A stretch of DNA of 27,902 nt from a virus. A program made the translations under genes and the position numbers. Below are positions 7,505 to 15,610 of the stretch, one piece after another. The notes beneath the pieces are model-generated. The model was given only the letters and a program-made list of their open reading frames with translations, searched no databases and was not told the DNA's origin. Where the stretch lies: positions 1 through 27,902 of IMG/VR virus record IMGVR_UViG_3300004097_000040. One strand, 5' to 3'. How positions within the stretch are numbered: the first letter of the stretch is position 1; every line of letters begins with the position of its first letter.

Positions 7505-10060
7505 CTACCCATCCGTAAAACCGCACCGGACACAGTGGCGCTAACATCGTTCTATGGTAAGAACTTTATTAAACGTTCTGAGAAGGCTACAAACAACTGG
7601 CCTTTATGGTTAACCAATAAAATAGTAGCTATCGGTTTGGATACGGCTGATACTAGTATTAGTAATATGAAATTCTCTAACGTATTTGATGCGACGGTTG
7701 AATTACCAAGAGATTACACTACTATATCCCAACGACTATCTGGCTTTACTTCCAAAGGTGTTGTGTATCATTTCAATACCGCTACAATGGAAGAGACATT
7801 TGGTAAGGAGGAGGTTAAAGAGCTCAAATCCCAGAAGATGGTACCTATTGGCAAATCCACCTCAGGCATTTATGCGATGGACCGATATAGTACAGTATAC
7901 AAGAAAACGAATAAAGGTATGTCGGAAGTTGGTACTGTACCAGAACTCATTGGCATCGATACCTCTAAGGCACCTAAGGAATATAGTGAACTGTCAATGA
8001 TGGGTAAGAGTATACCACTTGCGATTATCTTCAGTTACTACTTAGGTATCGAGAATGCGCTTAAAGGCTTTGGCGTTAGTTACCGAATTGCGGATGCATC
8101 TGAACGAGTTACCGAGGATGATGGCGATATGGTATTGCGACTTAAGGATAGTAAGTTAATCCTTACCTTTGTATCGCAGGAGCAATCACTCGTTTTCAAT
8201 GGGTTAAAACCTTACCTGAAAATAATGCGTGACTTCACCTTGCATGATTTTAATAAGAAAGATGTTTATTTGAATATGATACAACGTGACGGATTAGGTA
8301 TCCGTTATCTTAATGAGCTAGATTTAATGGAGACCATGTTTGTTGACCCGGTAACTGAGCGTATACTTAAGAAGATGGGCGAACCTACTCACTTCAAAGG
8401 GTTGTTACGTCGTTCTAATGAATTACTAACGAATGATAAACATCCTAAAGAAACCGATATGGATAACATGCATATCTTCGGACATCAGCGTATCGCAGGT
8501 GCAGTATATACGGGACTAGTGCGTGGCGTGCGAGACTACAATAATAAACCAGGGGTGAAGAAGAAGATTGATATACCCTCTTCTGAAATCTGGTCGTCGA
8601 TTGCACAAGACCCGTCCGTGATGATTGCCAGTGATGCGAATCCAGTACAGTCTATTAAAGAAGCTGACGTTGTAACCTTTGGTGGGACAGGTGGCCGTAG
8701 CAGACGTTCGATGGTTAAACGTACTCGTGAATTCCATGAGTCTGATTTAGGTATGATATCAGGCGATACGGTGGATAGTGGTGATGTGAGTATTACAGCC
8801 TATACAGTTGCTAATCCAGTTTATACGGACTTAGATGGTTCTAAGAAAAAAGGGGAGTCTAAGGATTTAGATATTGCGCAGTTAGTATCTGCACCAGTAC
8901 TCTTATCGCCAGGCACTTTCTTTGATGATGATAAGCGTGCTAACTTTATTAACATCCAACATGGTTCCGCTATCGCTGCTGATGGTTATACCGTACCCTG
9001 CTTTAGAACCGGGTTTGAAAAGATGATAGCACACCGAACTGGTAGTTCACAGGCAAACATTGCGCAGGACGACGGTAAGGTGGTTTCCATAGACGAGTAC
9101 GGCGTTACGGTTGAGTACGGTACTAAGCCTAAAACGACTAAGTCTTTCCCATTAGGTAAGACCTTCGGTAAACATGAAGGTGGTGTTTACCCGCACTTAC
9201 TTGAGAGTAATGTCAAACAGGGGGCAACCTTTAAGAAGGGTGATGTATTAACTTTCAATAAGAAGTTCTTTGAACCTGACTTAATAAATAAGGCGCAAGT
9301 AAATTGGAAGATAGGGTGTTATTCTAATACTGTATTACTTGAAGGTGTTGACACGCTAGAGGATTCTAGTGCTATATCACAGGAGTTGTCGAATAAACTG
9401 AAAACGCAAATAACCAAGGTAAAACATATCGTTGTTAAGTTCGATCAGGCGGTTCATGAATTAGTGACCGTTGGTATGAATCTCGATCCTGAAACTACTT
9501 TATGTATTATTGAAGATGAACTTACCGCAGGTAATCAAGGCTTCGGTGATAAGTCCATTGATACATTACGTCGGTTATCTGCACAGGCTCCAACTGCTAA
9601 AGTTGAAGGGCACGTAGATAAGATTGAGATCTTCTATAATGGTGACTTTGAAGACATGTCAGAATCGGTATTGACCATTGCTAAAAGCGGTGATCGACGT
9701 CGTAAGAAAGAAGCTAAAGTTAGTCCTATCAAAGTAGCCGAAACAGGCCGTGTTGATAGTTCCCTCAGAATTGACGGTAATCCTGTAGAACTTGACACTA
9801 TGGTCATTCGTCTTTATCTTACACATGACGTTGCTGCTATTGGTGGTGATAAGGCGGTTTTTGCTAACCAGCTTAAAACTACTTTTAGACGTGTAATGAC
9901 TGGTAAGAATGAGACGGCAGACGGTGCACAACTCGACGCTATATTCGGTAAAATGTCTATAGATAATCGTATTGTATTATCCGTGTATCAGATAGGGACG
10001 ACTGTGAAGTTATGCCAATTAATATCTGAACACTGTCAGGAACTTTTAGCCGCAGGTTAA
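7505..10060 (+). CDS. Virion RNA polymerase beta subunit, exon 2
   Basis: Second exon, 851 codons plus TAA; the spliced beta is about 1384 residues, close to bacterial beta (about 1340). Near the C-terminus (bases about 9829-9860) HDVAAIGGDKAVF matches bacterial beta KLAGRHGNKGV, the catalytic-centre lysine region. It is followed by MSIDNRIVLSVYQIGTTVKL, which corresponds to GVPSRMNIGQILE. In phiKZ, beta is split into two genes (gp178 and gp149); here both parts are in one gene. The exon starts at LPIRKTAPDTVALTSFYGKN if the intron ends at G7504; the boundary may be one to three codons earlier. A strong stem-loop follows the stop codon. Confidence 0.88.
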   Translation, partial: LPIRKTAPDTVALTSFYGKNFIKRSEKATNNWPLWLTNKIVAIGLDTADTSISNMKFSNVFDATVELPRDYTTISQRLSGFTSKGVVYHFNTATMEETFGKEEVKELKSQKMVPIGKSTSGIYAMDRYSTVYKKTNKGMSEVGTVPELIGIDTSKAPKEYSELSMMGKSIPLAIIFSYYLGIENALKGFGVSYRIADASERVTEDDGDMVLRLKDSKLILTFVSQEQSLVFNGLKPYLKIMRDFTLHDFNKKDVYLNMIQRDGLGIRYLNELDLMETMFVDPVTERILKKMGEPTHFKGLLRRSNELLTNDKHPKETDMDNMHIFGHQRIAGAVYTGLVRGVRDYNNKPGVKKKIDIPSSEIWSSIAQDPSVMIASDANPVQSIKEADVVTFGGTGGRSRRSMVKRTREFHESDLGMISGDTVDSGDVSITAYTVANPVYTDLDGSKKKGESKDLDIAQLVSAPVLLSPGTFFDDDKRANFINIQHGSAIAADGYTVPCFRTGFEKMIAHRTGSSQANIAQDDGKVVSIDEYGVTVEYGTKPKTTKSFPLGKTFGKHEGGVYPHLLESNVKQGATFKKGDVLTFNKKFFEPDLINKAQVNWKIGCYSNTVLLEGVDTLEDSSAISQELSNKLKTQITKVKHIVVKFDQAVHELVTVGMNLDPETTLCIIEDELTAGNQGFGDKSIDTLRRLSAQAPTAKVEGHVDKIEIFYNGDFEDMSESVLTIAKSGDRRRKKEAKVSPIKVAETGRVDSSLRIDGNPVELDTMVIRLYLTHDVAAIGGDKAVFANQLKTTFRRVMTGKNETADGAQLDAIFGKMSIDNRIVLSVYQIGTTVKLCQLISEHCQELLAAG

Positions 10061-10066
10061 CATATA

Positions 10067-10089
10067 GTAAGTGGGTCGCCCCCACTTAC
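10067..10089 (+). terminator. Stem-loop after the RNA polymerase beta gene
   Basis: GTAAGTGGG (10067-10075) and CCCACTTAC (10081-10089) form a perfect nine-pair stem with a five-base loop, seven bases after the beta stop. No T-run follows, so it is either a weak or factor-dependent terminator or an mRNA processing/stability element between the polymerase and structural genes. Confidence 0.45.
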
Positions 10090-10118
10090 ATCCCTTTAAA
10101 ACTCCGGAGTTAAATAAA

Positions 10119-10313
10119 ATGAATAGTTCTATAGAACGTCGCAATCTAATTACAACCGCAAATGCAGTTGAGTTAGCGAGCGCTGCCATCATGAAAGTGA
10201 TGGGGCACGATTGTGCAAAAACACGAGACGGTCATAAGCTGACACGTCAACTTATTACAGATGGCGTTGCTAGTAAAATTAACAGCCACATGTCTGATGC
10301 ATTGAGAGGTTAG
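10119..10313 (+). CDS. Small hypothetical protein, 64 aa
   Basis: A 64-residue mainly helical protein (MNSSIERRNLITTANAVELA...) with no motif I recognise. ATG 10119 is preceded by GGAG (10105-10108). An upstream in-frame GTG at 10071 is rejected because it lies inside the stem-loop after beta. The gene ends two bases before the next start, so the two are translated from one message. Position between RNA polymerase and structural genes suggests a small virion or assembly protein; this is inference. Confidence 0.65.
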   Translation: MNSSIERRNLITTANAVELASAAIMKVMGHDCAKTRDGHKLTRQLITDGVASKINSHMSDALRG

Positions 10314-10315
10314 TT

Positions 10316-11773
10316 ATGATTAGCAATGAAACCCTTACGGCTATCTCGCCGATTGTTACACAGTTAAACAATAGCGGACTACGTATCCATCCGCATGTCG
10401 CATCGCCAGTTGCTGCACTTGATAATGCTGCATACACACCGCTGATTGATAACTGGAATGAGATGTCCGGTTTTGAAGAAGCGTGGCTGAAGTCTCTAGC
10501 GCGTATGCCAGTAATGGGAACATCTGACCCAATCGAAAGTGAATCTGACGGTGATACAATCGTTACTGTAAATGCGTCTTTACATACTTACTCAATGGCT
10601 GAAGCTGTTGACCTAGTAGCGACGTCAAGTCGTAATGCATTGAAACATGCGCGTACTGTTGCTAAACCACTTATTGCATCTGTCATTGAAAATATGAATG
10701 ACTTTATGGAAGTTGCTTCTGCCGACACTGAACCGTATGAGATTATAGATATTCCTGTACACAGTGCTTGGAAGAATCAAACCATCCTAGGTGTATTATC
10801 TAAACATAAAGCAGCTAATACACGTGTACCACGTTCTGAAATCCCAGGACTACCTACGCCTGATTCAGAAGTGTTACATAAATTATTAACTACTGGGCTA
10901 GCTAGTTTTGATACGTTAATCCATGGTCTTTTAGATGATTGTGGCATGACTATTACTGATGTATTCAATGACATCTTCCATAGTCGTATTGACCTCGGTG
11001 TTATTGAAGCGCCTTATTACTTAAACCGTAATAAAATGTTACTGCGTTATTTAGTAGCAAGTATGCTCATTGATAATCCAGTTGATAATAGCCAGATGAC
11101 TGGTATGCAGTGGGATACATTGCTGAAACGTATTACTAATGCACTTGGTTCAGCATGTAGTATGTTACAACGTATCGAAAGTGAAGATGTTGCTGCTAAA
11201 GTATTAAGTTACGGTATCAGTGATGATCATACAAAAGTTTACCTTAATTCAGTTGTCTATGACAAGTGGCTTAACGCAGGTGGTACACCTGAAATTATCT
11301 ACGGTGCGGTTTTACGTGCTGACGGTAATGTCGTGCTTGGTTTTGACGATACTATCGAGAATGCTAAAACGTATACACATGAGTGGAGTACGTACCATTC
11401 ATCTAAACGTATTCTGCAAGATAACGAGCGTCTAGGTAAATTGAAAGATGCGTTATACTCATGCGTCTTAAAAGAATTAGACGATTTTGATGCTAGCTTC
11501 TATCCTAAACTGGCAACTAAAGCTGCGCTTATTACATTAGCTAAAGAGCGTATTGCTAAAGTGTCTAATGGACAGTTAAAAGATACTGGTAAGGTTTGTA
11601 TGGATGTGGTTTGTGATATCTTCTTTTATCATACGCCTGCTAAGTATTTGCTAGTACGTATCAATGACCGTTGCGAAGAAGGTATGGCACCGGATGAAGC
11701 AGCTACAGCAGTAATTGCAGAATACATTACTGACTGGGTGGCTAGTGGTTTAATTATTAACGAAGGGTTATAA
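10316..11773 (+). CDS. Probable virion structural protein, 485 aa
   Basis: A 485-residue protein without recognised catalytic motifs, predicted mostly helical. It lies in the block between the virion RNA polymerase beta gene and the prohead protease. In phiKZ the genes at this place (gp177 and gp176, by my recollection) are conserved and virion-associated, so a structural or internal head role is likely but rests on position. GAGAGGT before the ATG serves as ribosome binding site. The next gene starts six bases after its stop. Confidence 0.75.
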   Translation: MISNETLTAISPIVTQLNNSGLRIHPHVASPVAALDNAAYTPLIDNWNEMSGFEEAWLKSLARMPVMGTSDPIESESDGDTIVTVNASLHTYSMAEAVDLVATSSRNALKHARTVAKPLIASVIENMNDFMEVASADTEPYEIIDIPVHSAWKNQTILGVLSKHKAANTRVPRSEIPGLPTPDSEVLHKLLTTGLASFDTLIHGLLDDCGMTITDVFNDIFHSRIDLGVIEAPYYLNRNKMLLRYLVASMLIDNPVDNSQMTGMQWDTLLKRITNALGSACSMLQRIESEDVAAKVLSYGISDDHTKVYLNSVVYDKWLNAGGTPEIIYGAVLRADGNVVLGFDDTIENAKTYTHEWSTYHSSKRILQDNERLGKLKDALYSCVLKELDDFDASFYPKLATKAALITLAKERIAKVSNGQLKDTGKVCMDVVCDIFFYHTPAKYLLVRINDRCEEGMAPDEAATAVIAEYITDWVASGLIINEGL

Positions 11774-11779
11774 TTCAAA

Positions 11780-12502
11780 ATGGATATCTCATTATTAAAA
11801 CGAAATGCTGAAAAGGTGCAAGCTTCTCTTACTGAGAATAAAAACCATGAGCTGATCACAAAGACTGGATGTACTATTTATGTCCCGACTGGTTATACCG
11901 ATAAAGGATTGGCTATAATTAGTAGTGAGGTTTCTATCGTTGGTATTTACGCTATTGTAATTGATGACAAATACTACGGTGTTTCGAAAGCAACTACCAT
12001 GCTAACTATTGTACCTACGACCATTGATACTATTTTAATAGACGACGAGGAATACTTTAAGTTCGATTTTGAACCGGGAAGTGTTGTCGTGCGTAATACA
12101 ATGGCAGTACGTGATAAGAAGTTGGTAAATTACATTATGGATTACTTTATAGATTATGGACATAGTCCGTGGTTTATAACTTATCTTGATCATGCGGAGC
12201 TATTCCGTGACGCTAAATATTTTAACGATATTCGTCTTAGTGATAATCAAGCAGTATTTGATATCATTACTGCACATATTTCTAGAGACCCTAAAAAGTT
12301 CGAGGAGTATTACAGACATACGGCGAAATCAGGAGCGGTTGTACATGAGCACCCTCGATTTATTGCGACACGTGATATAGCGAATAATACCACGTCTAAC
12401 TTAGCACGTATAAATGGTTCTGAATTGCAACGTGCAATTAAATCTGCGTTAACAGCAGAACCTAAGCGTGCTGAACCCTTGGAAGAATTATATATGAAGT
12501 AG
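11780..12502 (+). CDS. Conserved phage protein of unknown function, 240 aa
   Basis: A 240-residue protein. The first half looks beta-rich (ITKTGCTIYVPTGY..., SIVGIYAIVIDDKYYGVSK); the second half is helical and charged. No enzyme motif is visible. It is tightly placed between the 485-residue probable structural gene and the prohead protease (10 bases downstream), so it likely belongs to the head-assembly block. It corresponds by order to phiKZ gp176, but I cannot confirm similarity. The ATG at 11780 has only a weak ribosome binding site, so translational coupling to the gene before is possible. Confidence 0.72.
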   Translation: MDISLLKRNAEKVQASLTENKNHELITKTGCTIYVPTGYTDKGLAIISSEVSIVGIYAIVIDDKYYGVSKATTMLTIVPTTIDTILIDDEEYFKFDFEPGSVVVRNTMAVRDKKLVNYIMDYFIDYGHSPWFITYLDHAELFRDAKYFNDIRLSDNQAVFDIITAHISRDPKKFEEYYRHTAKSGAVVHEHPRFIATRDIANNTTSNLARINGSELQRAIKSALTAEPKRAEPLEELYMK

Positions 12503-12512
12503 GTGGTTTATT

Positions 12513-13280
12513 ATGGCTTTAAAGTATTCATGTACCGCGCTGGTCGGTACGAATAAAGGTGGGGTATTAAAACCTGATGAGAACGGATATTACCGTCTTT
12601 GTCTAGGTGCATTTAATATCATTAATAGTGCAGGTATCTGGTACGGATATGAGGCGAGTAAACATTTATTCGAATCATCTTCATCGTTTATGCGACGTAT
12701 GTCCAGTGGTAACCTGTACAGTGAAGAAGATCATCCACAGTGGCGTCCAGGCGCACCTTTGGAAGAGTACGTTGCACGTATTAAACGTATTGCTCCTAAG
12801 AACATCTGTGCACATATCCGTGACGTGGAAGTTGTTGAAGGTGAAGGTCCCGGTGCTAGTGGTAAGTTGATGTTGATTTACGGTTCAGTTAAACCAGACC
12901 GTGAGCGTGGCCATCTTTTAAAGGCGGCATTAGACAATCCCGATCAAAACGTATGTTTCAGTCTACGTGCACTTTGTGATGACCAATACATTCATGGTCG
13001 TGTAGAACGTACACTGACAGACCTTATTACATTTGACTGGGTTGTTGAACCAGGGTTATCTGTAGCGCATAAGTACAATGCGCCAGGGTTAGAGTCATTT
13101 GCGTGTGAATCATTCGAAGACATCAATATCCCGTTAGCTGCGGTAATTAATGTAATGAATGCTCCTTCTCAGGGAATCGGTTTAGAGGCTAATGATCTTG
13201 CTGACTTACAGACAGTTGTAGATTATTATAAGAAGTCTGGCACTGAGATCGTAGTACCTTCTGTAATCTCTAACTGGTAG
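12513..13280 (+). CDS. Prohead maturation protease (T4 gp21 / phiKZ gp175 type)
   Basis: A 255-residue serine protease of the herpesvirus/T4 gp21 fold that trims scaffold and head proteins during capsid maturation. The first catalytic signature is LYSEEDHPQWRPG (His74), matching the G-E-L-x-HP motif. A VARIKRIAPKNICAHI stretch follows, like VSHKI in T4-type enzymes. NVCFSLRAL gives the nucleophile Ser150, at the usual spacing from the histidine. ITFDWVVEPG after that is also typical of phiKZ-type enzymes. AGGTGG before the ATG is a good ribosome binding site. Length and motif spacing are normal, so it is likely active. In phiKZ-like phages this enzyme cleaves many virion proteins after small-x-Glu sites. 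Confidence 0.88.
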   Translation: MALKYSCTALVGTNKGGVLKPDENGYYRLCLGAFNIINSAGIWYGYEASKHLFESSSSFMRRMSSGNLYSEEDHPQWRPGAPLEEYVARIKRIAPKNICAHIRDVEVVEGEGPGASGKLMLIYGSVKPDRERGHLLKAALDNPDQNVCFSLRALCDDQYIHGRVERTLTDLITFDWVVEPGLSVAHKYNAPGLESFACESFEDINIPLAAVINVMNAPSQGIGLEANDLADLQTVVDYYKKSGTEIVVPSVISNW

Positions 13281-13291
13281 GGTGGTGGACC

Positions 13292-13978
13292 ATGTCACGA
13301 CTCAGCACTTGGATAAGTAGACAGAATCCCGCCATTGCTAAATCAATGACGGTCGTTAAGGACGTCGACTTCTTACATATCTCAACTAATCCTGGACTAC
13401 GTACTATGGTACCTAGAATAGGGGAACGGCAGATGGTGTCAGAAGACCGGAGTATTCCCAGAATCTGTGGAAGTGAAACATTGAAGGGTTGTATCTATGG
13501 ACATGCAGCTGTACTCTATGACATTTTAGATCGTATGACGTCAGACGGTAAACAGCGAACCGACATAGATGTACCCATTTATACTGTTTACCGCCTTAAC
13601 GTAGAGGAGGTAGTTAGACCTACTAAGAAACTCGTTAGGGACGTAGTGAATAGTAAAGAACTGTGGGTAGTGCCTTATTCTCCGGAAGCCTGTTCTGCGA
13701 AAGCTGAAAAGGTAGGGACTTTATTGCCAGTTAAAACAACAACTGATATAAAGTTTGGGAATGTGGAACATACAAGTCTATTCTACTTTGAGGTTAAGTT
13801 ACCGTATACTTTGGAAGATGAGCTTTTTGACCTAGGGTATTACGCATTTAGTCTTAACGGTAGCATGTCATGTACCATGGGTGAAAAGGCGGAGAAAGTA
13901 AGTAACGTCCATCCTATTAATAAAAAGACATGGGATGAGGCTATTAAGCTTGCAAAAGAAGGAATTAGTAAAATGTAG
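13292..13978 (+). CDS. Hypothetical protein with HISTNPGL...PRICGS pattern, 228 aa
   Basis: A 228-residue protein. About residues 27-70 read FLHISTNPGLRTMVPRIGER, then SIPRICGSETLKGCIYG. The pattern (L/F)xH(I/V)S.NP.L....PR....(x)PRIC.(S/A)...GC is one I associate with a widespread uncharacterised family in phages and Gram-positive bacteria; I cannot name it. No clear catalytic triad or membrane segment is seen. GGTGG before the ATG is a plausible ribosome binding site, 11 bases after the protease stop, so it is co-transcribed with the protease. It ends shortly before a dyad-symmetric region. Confidence 0.72.
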   Translation: MSRLSTWISRQNPAIAKSMTVVKDVDFLHISTNPGLRTMVPRIGERQMVSEDRSIPRICGSETLKGCIYGHAAVLYDILDRMTSDGKQRTDIDVPIYTVYRLNVEEVVRPTKKLVRDVVNSKELWVVPYSPEACSAKAEKVGTLLPVKTTTDIKFGNVEHTSLFYFEVKLPYTLEDELFDLGYYAFSLNGSMSCTMGEKAEKVSNVHPINKKTWDEAIKLAKEGISKM

Positions 13979-13990
13979 TAATCCCTTTCT

Positions 13991-14026
13991 TTAAGGATGT
14001 CATGGTGCGCACCTGATCACCCTTAA
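13991..14026 (+). promoter_or_regulatory. Dyad-symmetric intergenic element
   Basis: TTAAGG (13991-13996) and CCTTAA (14021-14026) flank a perfect ten-base palindrome GGTGCGCACC (14004-14013), with equal seven-base internal loops between the two stems. It lies just before the AGGAG ribosome binding site of the next gene. It could be an operator, RNA processing site or weak terminator; no T-run is present. Confidence 0.35.
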
Positions 14027-14044
14027 CCAAAGAGGAGAAAAGTT

Positions 14045-14359
14045 ATGGCTAAGACATATAACGTCAGTATCCCACCTACGCTACTCCGGCTAGGTGCTAC
14101 TGATGTTGAGGACTTAATTTTGACTGGGTTAAATAATGACATAACTCGGGATGATATAAGTAGACTACTTGATGCGCGTTATCCAAACAGACGTAAAGCC
14201 GCACGCGCGATTTTACGAATTGTAACAGATAGTGACATTGACACGTTTAACTGGAGAATGGAGGATCTGAGAAATTCAGGTATCCATGATGGTATGCGGA
14301 TGGCGTTACACACGACCTATCACCGTGGTATTTCTACAATACGTATTTTAGGGGAGTAG
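14045..14359 (+). CDS. Hypothetical protein, 104 aa
   Basis: A 104-residue, mostly helical, basic-to-neutral protein with no family I recognise. Strong AGGAG ribosome binding site before ATG 14045. The next gene begins seven bases after its stop, with its ribosome binding site (GGGGAG) inside the 3' end of this gene, which suggests coupled translation with the HAD phosphatase. That coupling is the only functional hint. Confidence 0.65.
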   Translation: MAKTYNVSIPPTLLRLGATDVEDLILTGLNNDITRDDISRLLDARYPNRRKAARAILRIVTDSDIDTFNWRMEDLRNSGIHDGMRMALHTTYHRGISTIRILGE

Positions 14360-14366
14360 TGTTATA

Positions 14367-14882
14367 ATGGGGTTAAAGACTGTATATGTTGATTTGGACG
14401 GACTTGGTGCGGATTGGGAGGATTATGTTCTTGAGCATCATTTCTCGCATCTATCTATTACTGAGTTAAATGGGTTGCCCGACAGAGACGAGCTACTATC
14501 GTCTATGTATAGCGTTGAACCACATCTATTCAATAACTTACCTGTTATTGATAAGTTTGCTGATTTGATTCATGCGTTAAACGAACTATCGTGCGATTGG
14601 AAGATATTAACAAGTGCAGGTGGAGTACACCCCTTTTATAACATGGTCCGGGATGATAAACTCACTTGGCTATACCGTAACTTTGGTATTGTTGAGAGTA
14701 AAGTTATTGTTACTGAACTATCAAGTGATAAAGTAACTTATGCTCATGAGGATGCCATCCTTATTGATGATTTCAAACGTAATTGTATCGAATGGGAACA
14801 AGCAGGCGGTACTAGTATTTATGTAGATACTAAAGTGTATGATGTCAATGATTTAATAACGAAAGTTTGTGGACTAGTGTAA
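14367..14882 (+). CDS. HAD-family phosphatase, likely 5'(3')-deoxyribonucleotidase-like
   Basis: A 171-residue HAD hydrolase. Motif I is VYVDLDGLGADWEDY, with nucleophile Asp9 and acid/base Asp11. Motif II is ILTSAG (Thr82, Ser83). A lysine near 113-122 can serve as motif III. Motif IV is ILIDDFKRNCIEWEQAGG (Asp134, Asp135). The layout, with a small cap after motif I and DD-F/Y-xxN after motif IV, resembles the 5'(3')-deoxyribonucleotidase group (NT5C-like), many of which are phage-encoded. It would dephosphorylate deoxynucleoside monophosphates, but a different small phosphorylated substrate is possible. It is the last gene before a strong terminator. Confidence 0.78.
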   Translation: MGLKTVYVDLDGLGADWEDYVLEHHFSHLSITELNGLPDRDELLSSMYSVEPHLFNNLPVIDKFADLIHALNELSCDWKILTSAGGVHPFYNMVRDDKLTWLYRNFGIVESKVIVTELSSDKVTYAHEDAILIDDFKRNCIEWEQAGGTSIYVDTKVYDVNDLITKVCGLV

Positions 14883-14889
14883 ATAATGT

Positions 14890-14920
14890 AGGATGGCGAA
14901 AGCTGTCCTCATTTTTTTTA
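14890..14920 (+). terminator. Rho-independent terminator
   Basis: AGGATGGC-GAAA-GCTGTCCT (14890-14909) forms an eight-pair stem with a GAAA loop, followed by CA and a run of T. It ends the transcription unit that includes the protease and the nucleotidase. Confidence 0.85.
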
Positions 14921-15091
14921 TTTGTCATCGCTCCATAGTTACAACCTATGCCGTAATCATGTCCAACGGCGGCCATTGTATACACTACGTTATAGAGTTG
15001 CTTACAATCGCTTACAGTGCGTCTAAGCACACTTTACATATAAGTAGGATTGAAACTATATTCAAGTATATTTCATTGAAGTGATATGTCA

Positions 15092-15103
15092 GTAATATAT
15101 TAC
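15092..15103. promoter_or_regulatory. Palindromic match to the phiKZ early promoter core
   Basis: GTAATATATTAC is a perfect 12-base palindrome containing TATATTAC on both strands. TATATTAC is the reported consensus of phiKZ early promoters used by the virion RNA polymerase. It lies 71 bases before the start of the 139-residue gene, in a 254-base gene-free stretch (14921-15174) that also has two direct GCTTACA copies (about 15000-15017). Promoter activity is inferred. Confidence 0.5.
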
Positions 15104-15174
15104 TAGTGACGTATTCTTTTGTAGCACTATCTTCGGTGCCTAAATAAACATTTATCATTACAGGAAAAAACATT

Positions 15175-15594
15175 ATGTCTAAGTTAAACGAATCAGCACT
15201 AGCTATTAAATCTGCATTAGGTAATGCAATCATCAGTGACAAAAATGTAGTATCAGTTGAAAACGAATCGGCGATTAAAGACGCTATGTTAAATACGGGC
15301 GTTTCTGAAGAGCAGTTAGAATCATTATCTAGCATCGTAGCTGATTCATCTGCGGCGTTAACTTCATTAGTGGGTGAGTCAATGATGAACCACCTTAAAG
15401 CAAATGAAGATGTTAATAACTTATCGTTTGGTTTAACTGCGCCGCTAGCATCATTCGGTATCGATATCGCACGTCCTGAAGGTGAAGTCACTCGACAAAT
15501 TGTTCGTGATAATATCGGTTCGCGTGTAGTTTTCCGTGGTCTAGATTCTACTTCAGATGTTGCCGATGAACTAGCTGCAATCTGGGATATCTAA
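15175..15594 (+). CDS. Hypothetical protein, 139 aa
   Basis: A 139-residue protein rich in Ala, Ser and Glu, with a helical N-terminal two-thirds and a C-terminal part (LASFGIDIARPEGEVTRQIV...) that looks mixed. No recognised family, signal peptide or membrane segment. A weak AGGA ribosome binding site precedes ATG 15175. It forms its own transcription unit: possible early-type promoter upstream and a hairpin terminator just after the stop. That isolation within late genes suggests separate timing or high expression, which is inference. Confidence 0.72.
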   Translation: MSKLNESALAIKSALGNAIISDKNVVSVENESAIKDAMLNTGVSEEQLESLSSIVADSSAALTSLVGESMMNHLKANEDVNNLSFGLTAPLASFGIDIARPEGEVTRQIVRDNIGSRVVFRGLDSTSDVADELAAIWDI

Positions 15595-15610
15595 TCGCCC
15601 GGCATTTACA

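Noticed and set aside
7686-8000. A 104-residue plus-strand frame inside beta exon 2
   Set aside because: Alternative-frame shadow of the polymerase gene, with no ribosome binding site.
10071-10118. Longer N-terminus of the 64-residue protein from GTG 10071
   Set aside because: The extra codons lie in a perfect stem-loop, whereas the ATG at 10119 has its own GGAG.
15034-15065. A sigma70-like pair TTTACA and TATATT with an 18-base spacer
   Set aside because: Phages of this type transcribe with their own polymerases, and AT-rich intergenic DNA gives such matches easily. Kept only as a remark.
14893-15084. A 63-residue open frame in the region after the nucleotidase
   Set aside because: It begins inside a terminator hairpin, has no ribosome binding site and reads low-complexity sequence through the T-run.
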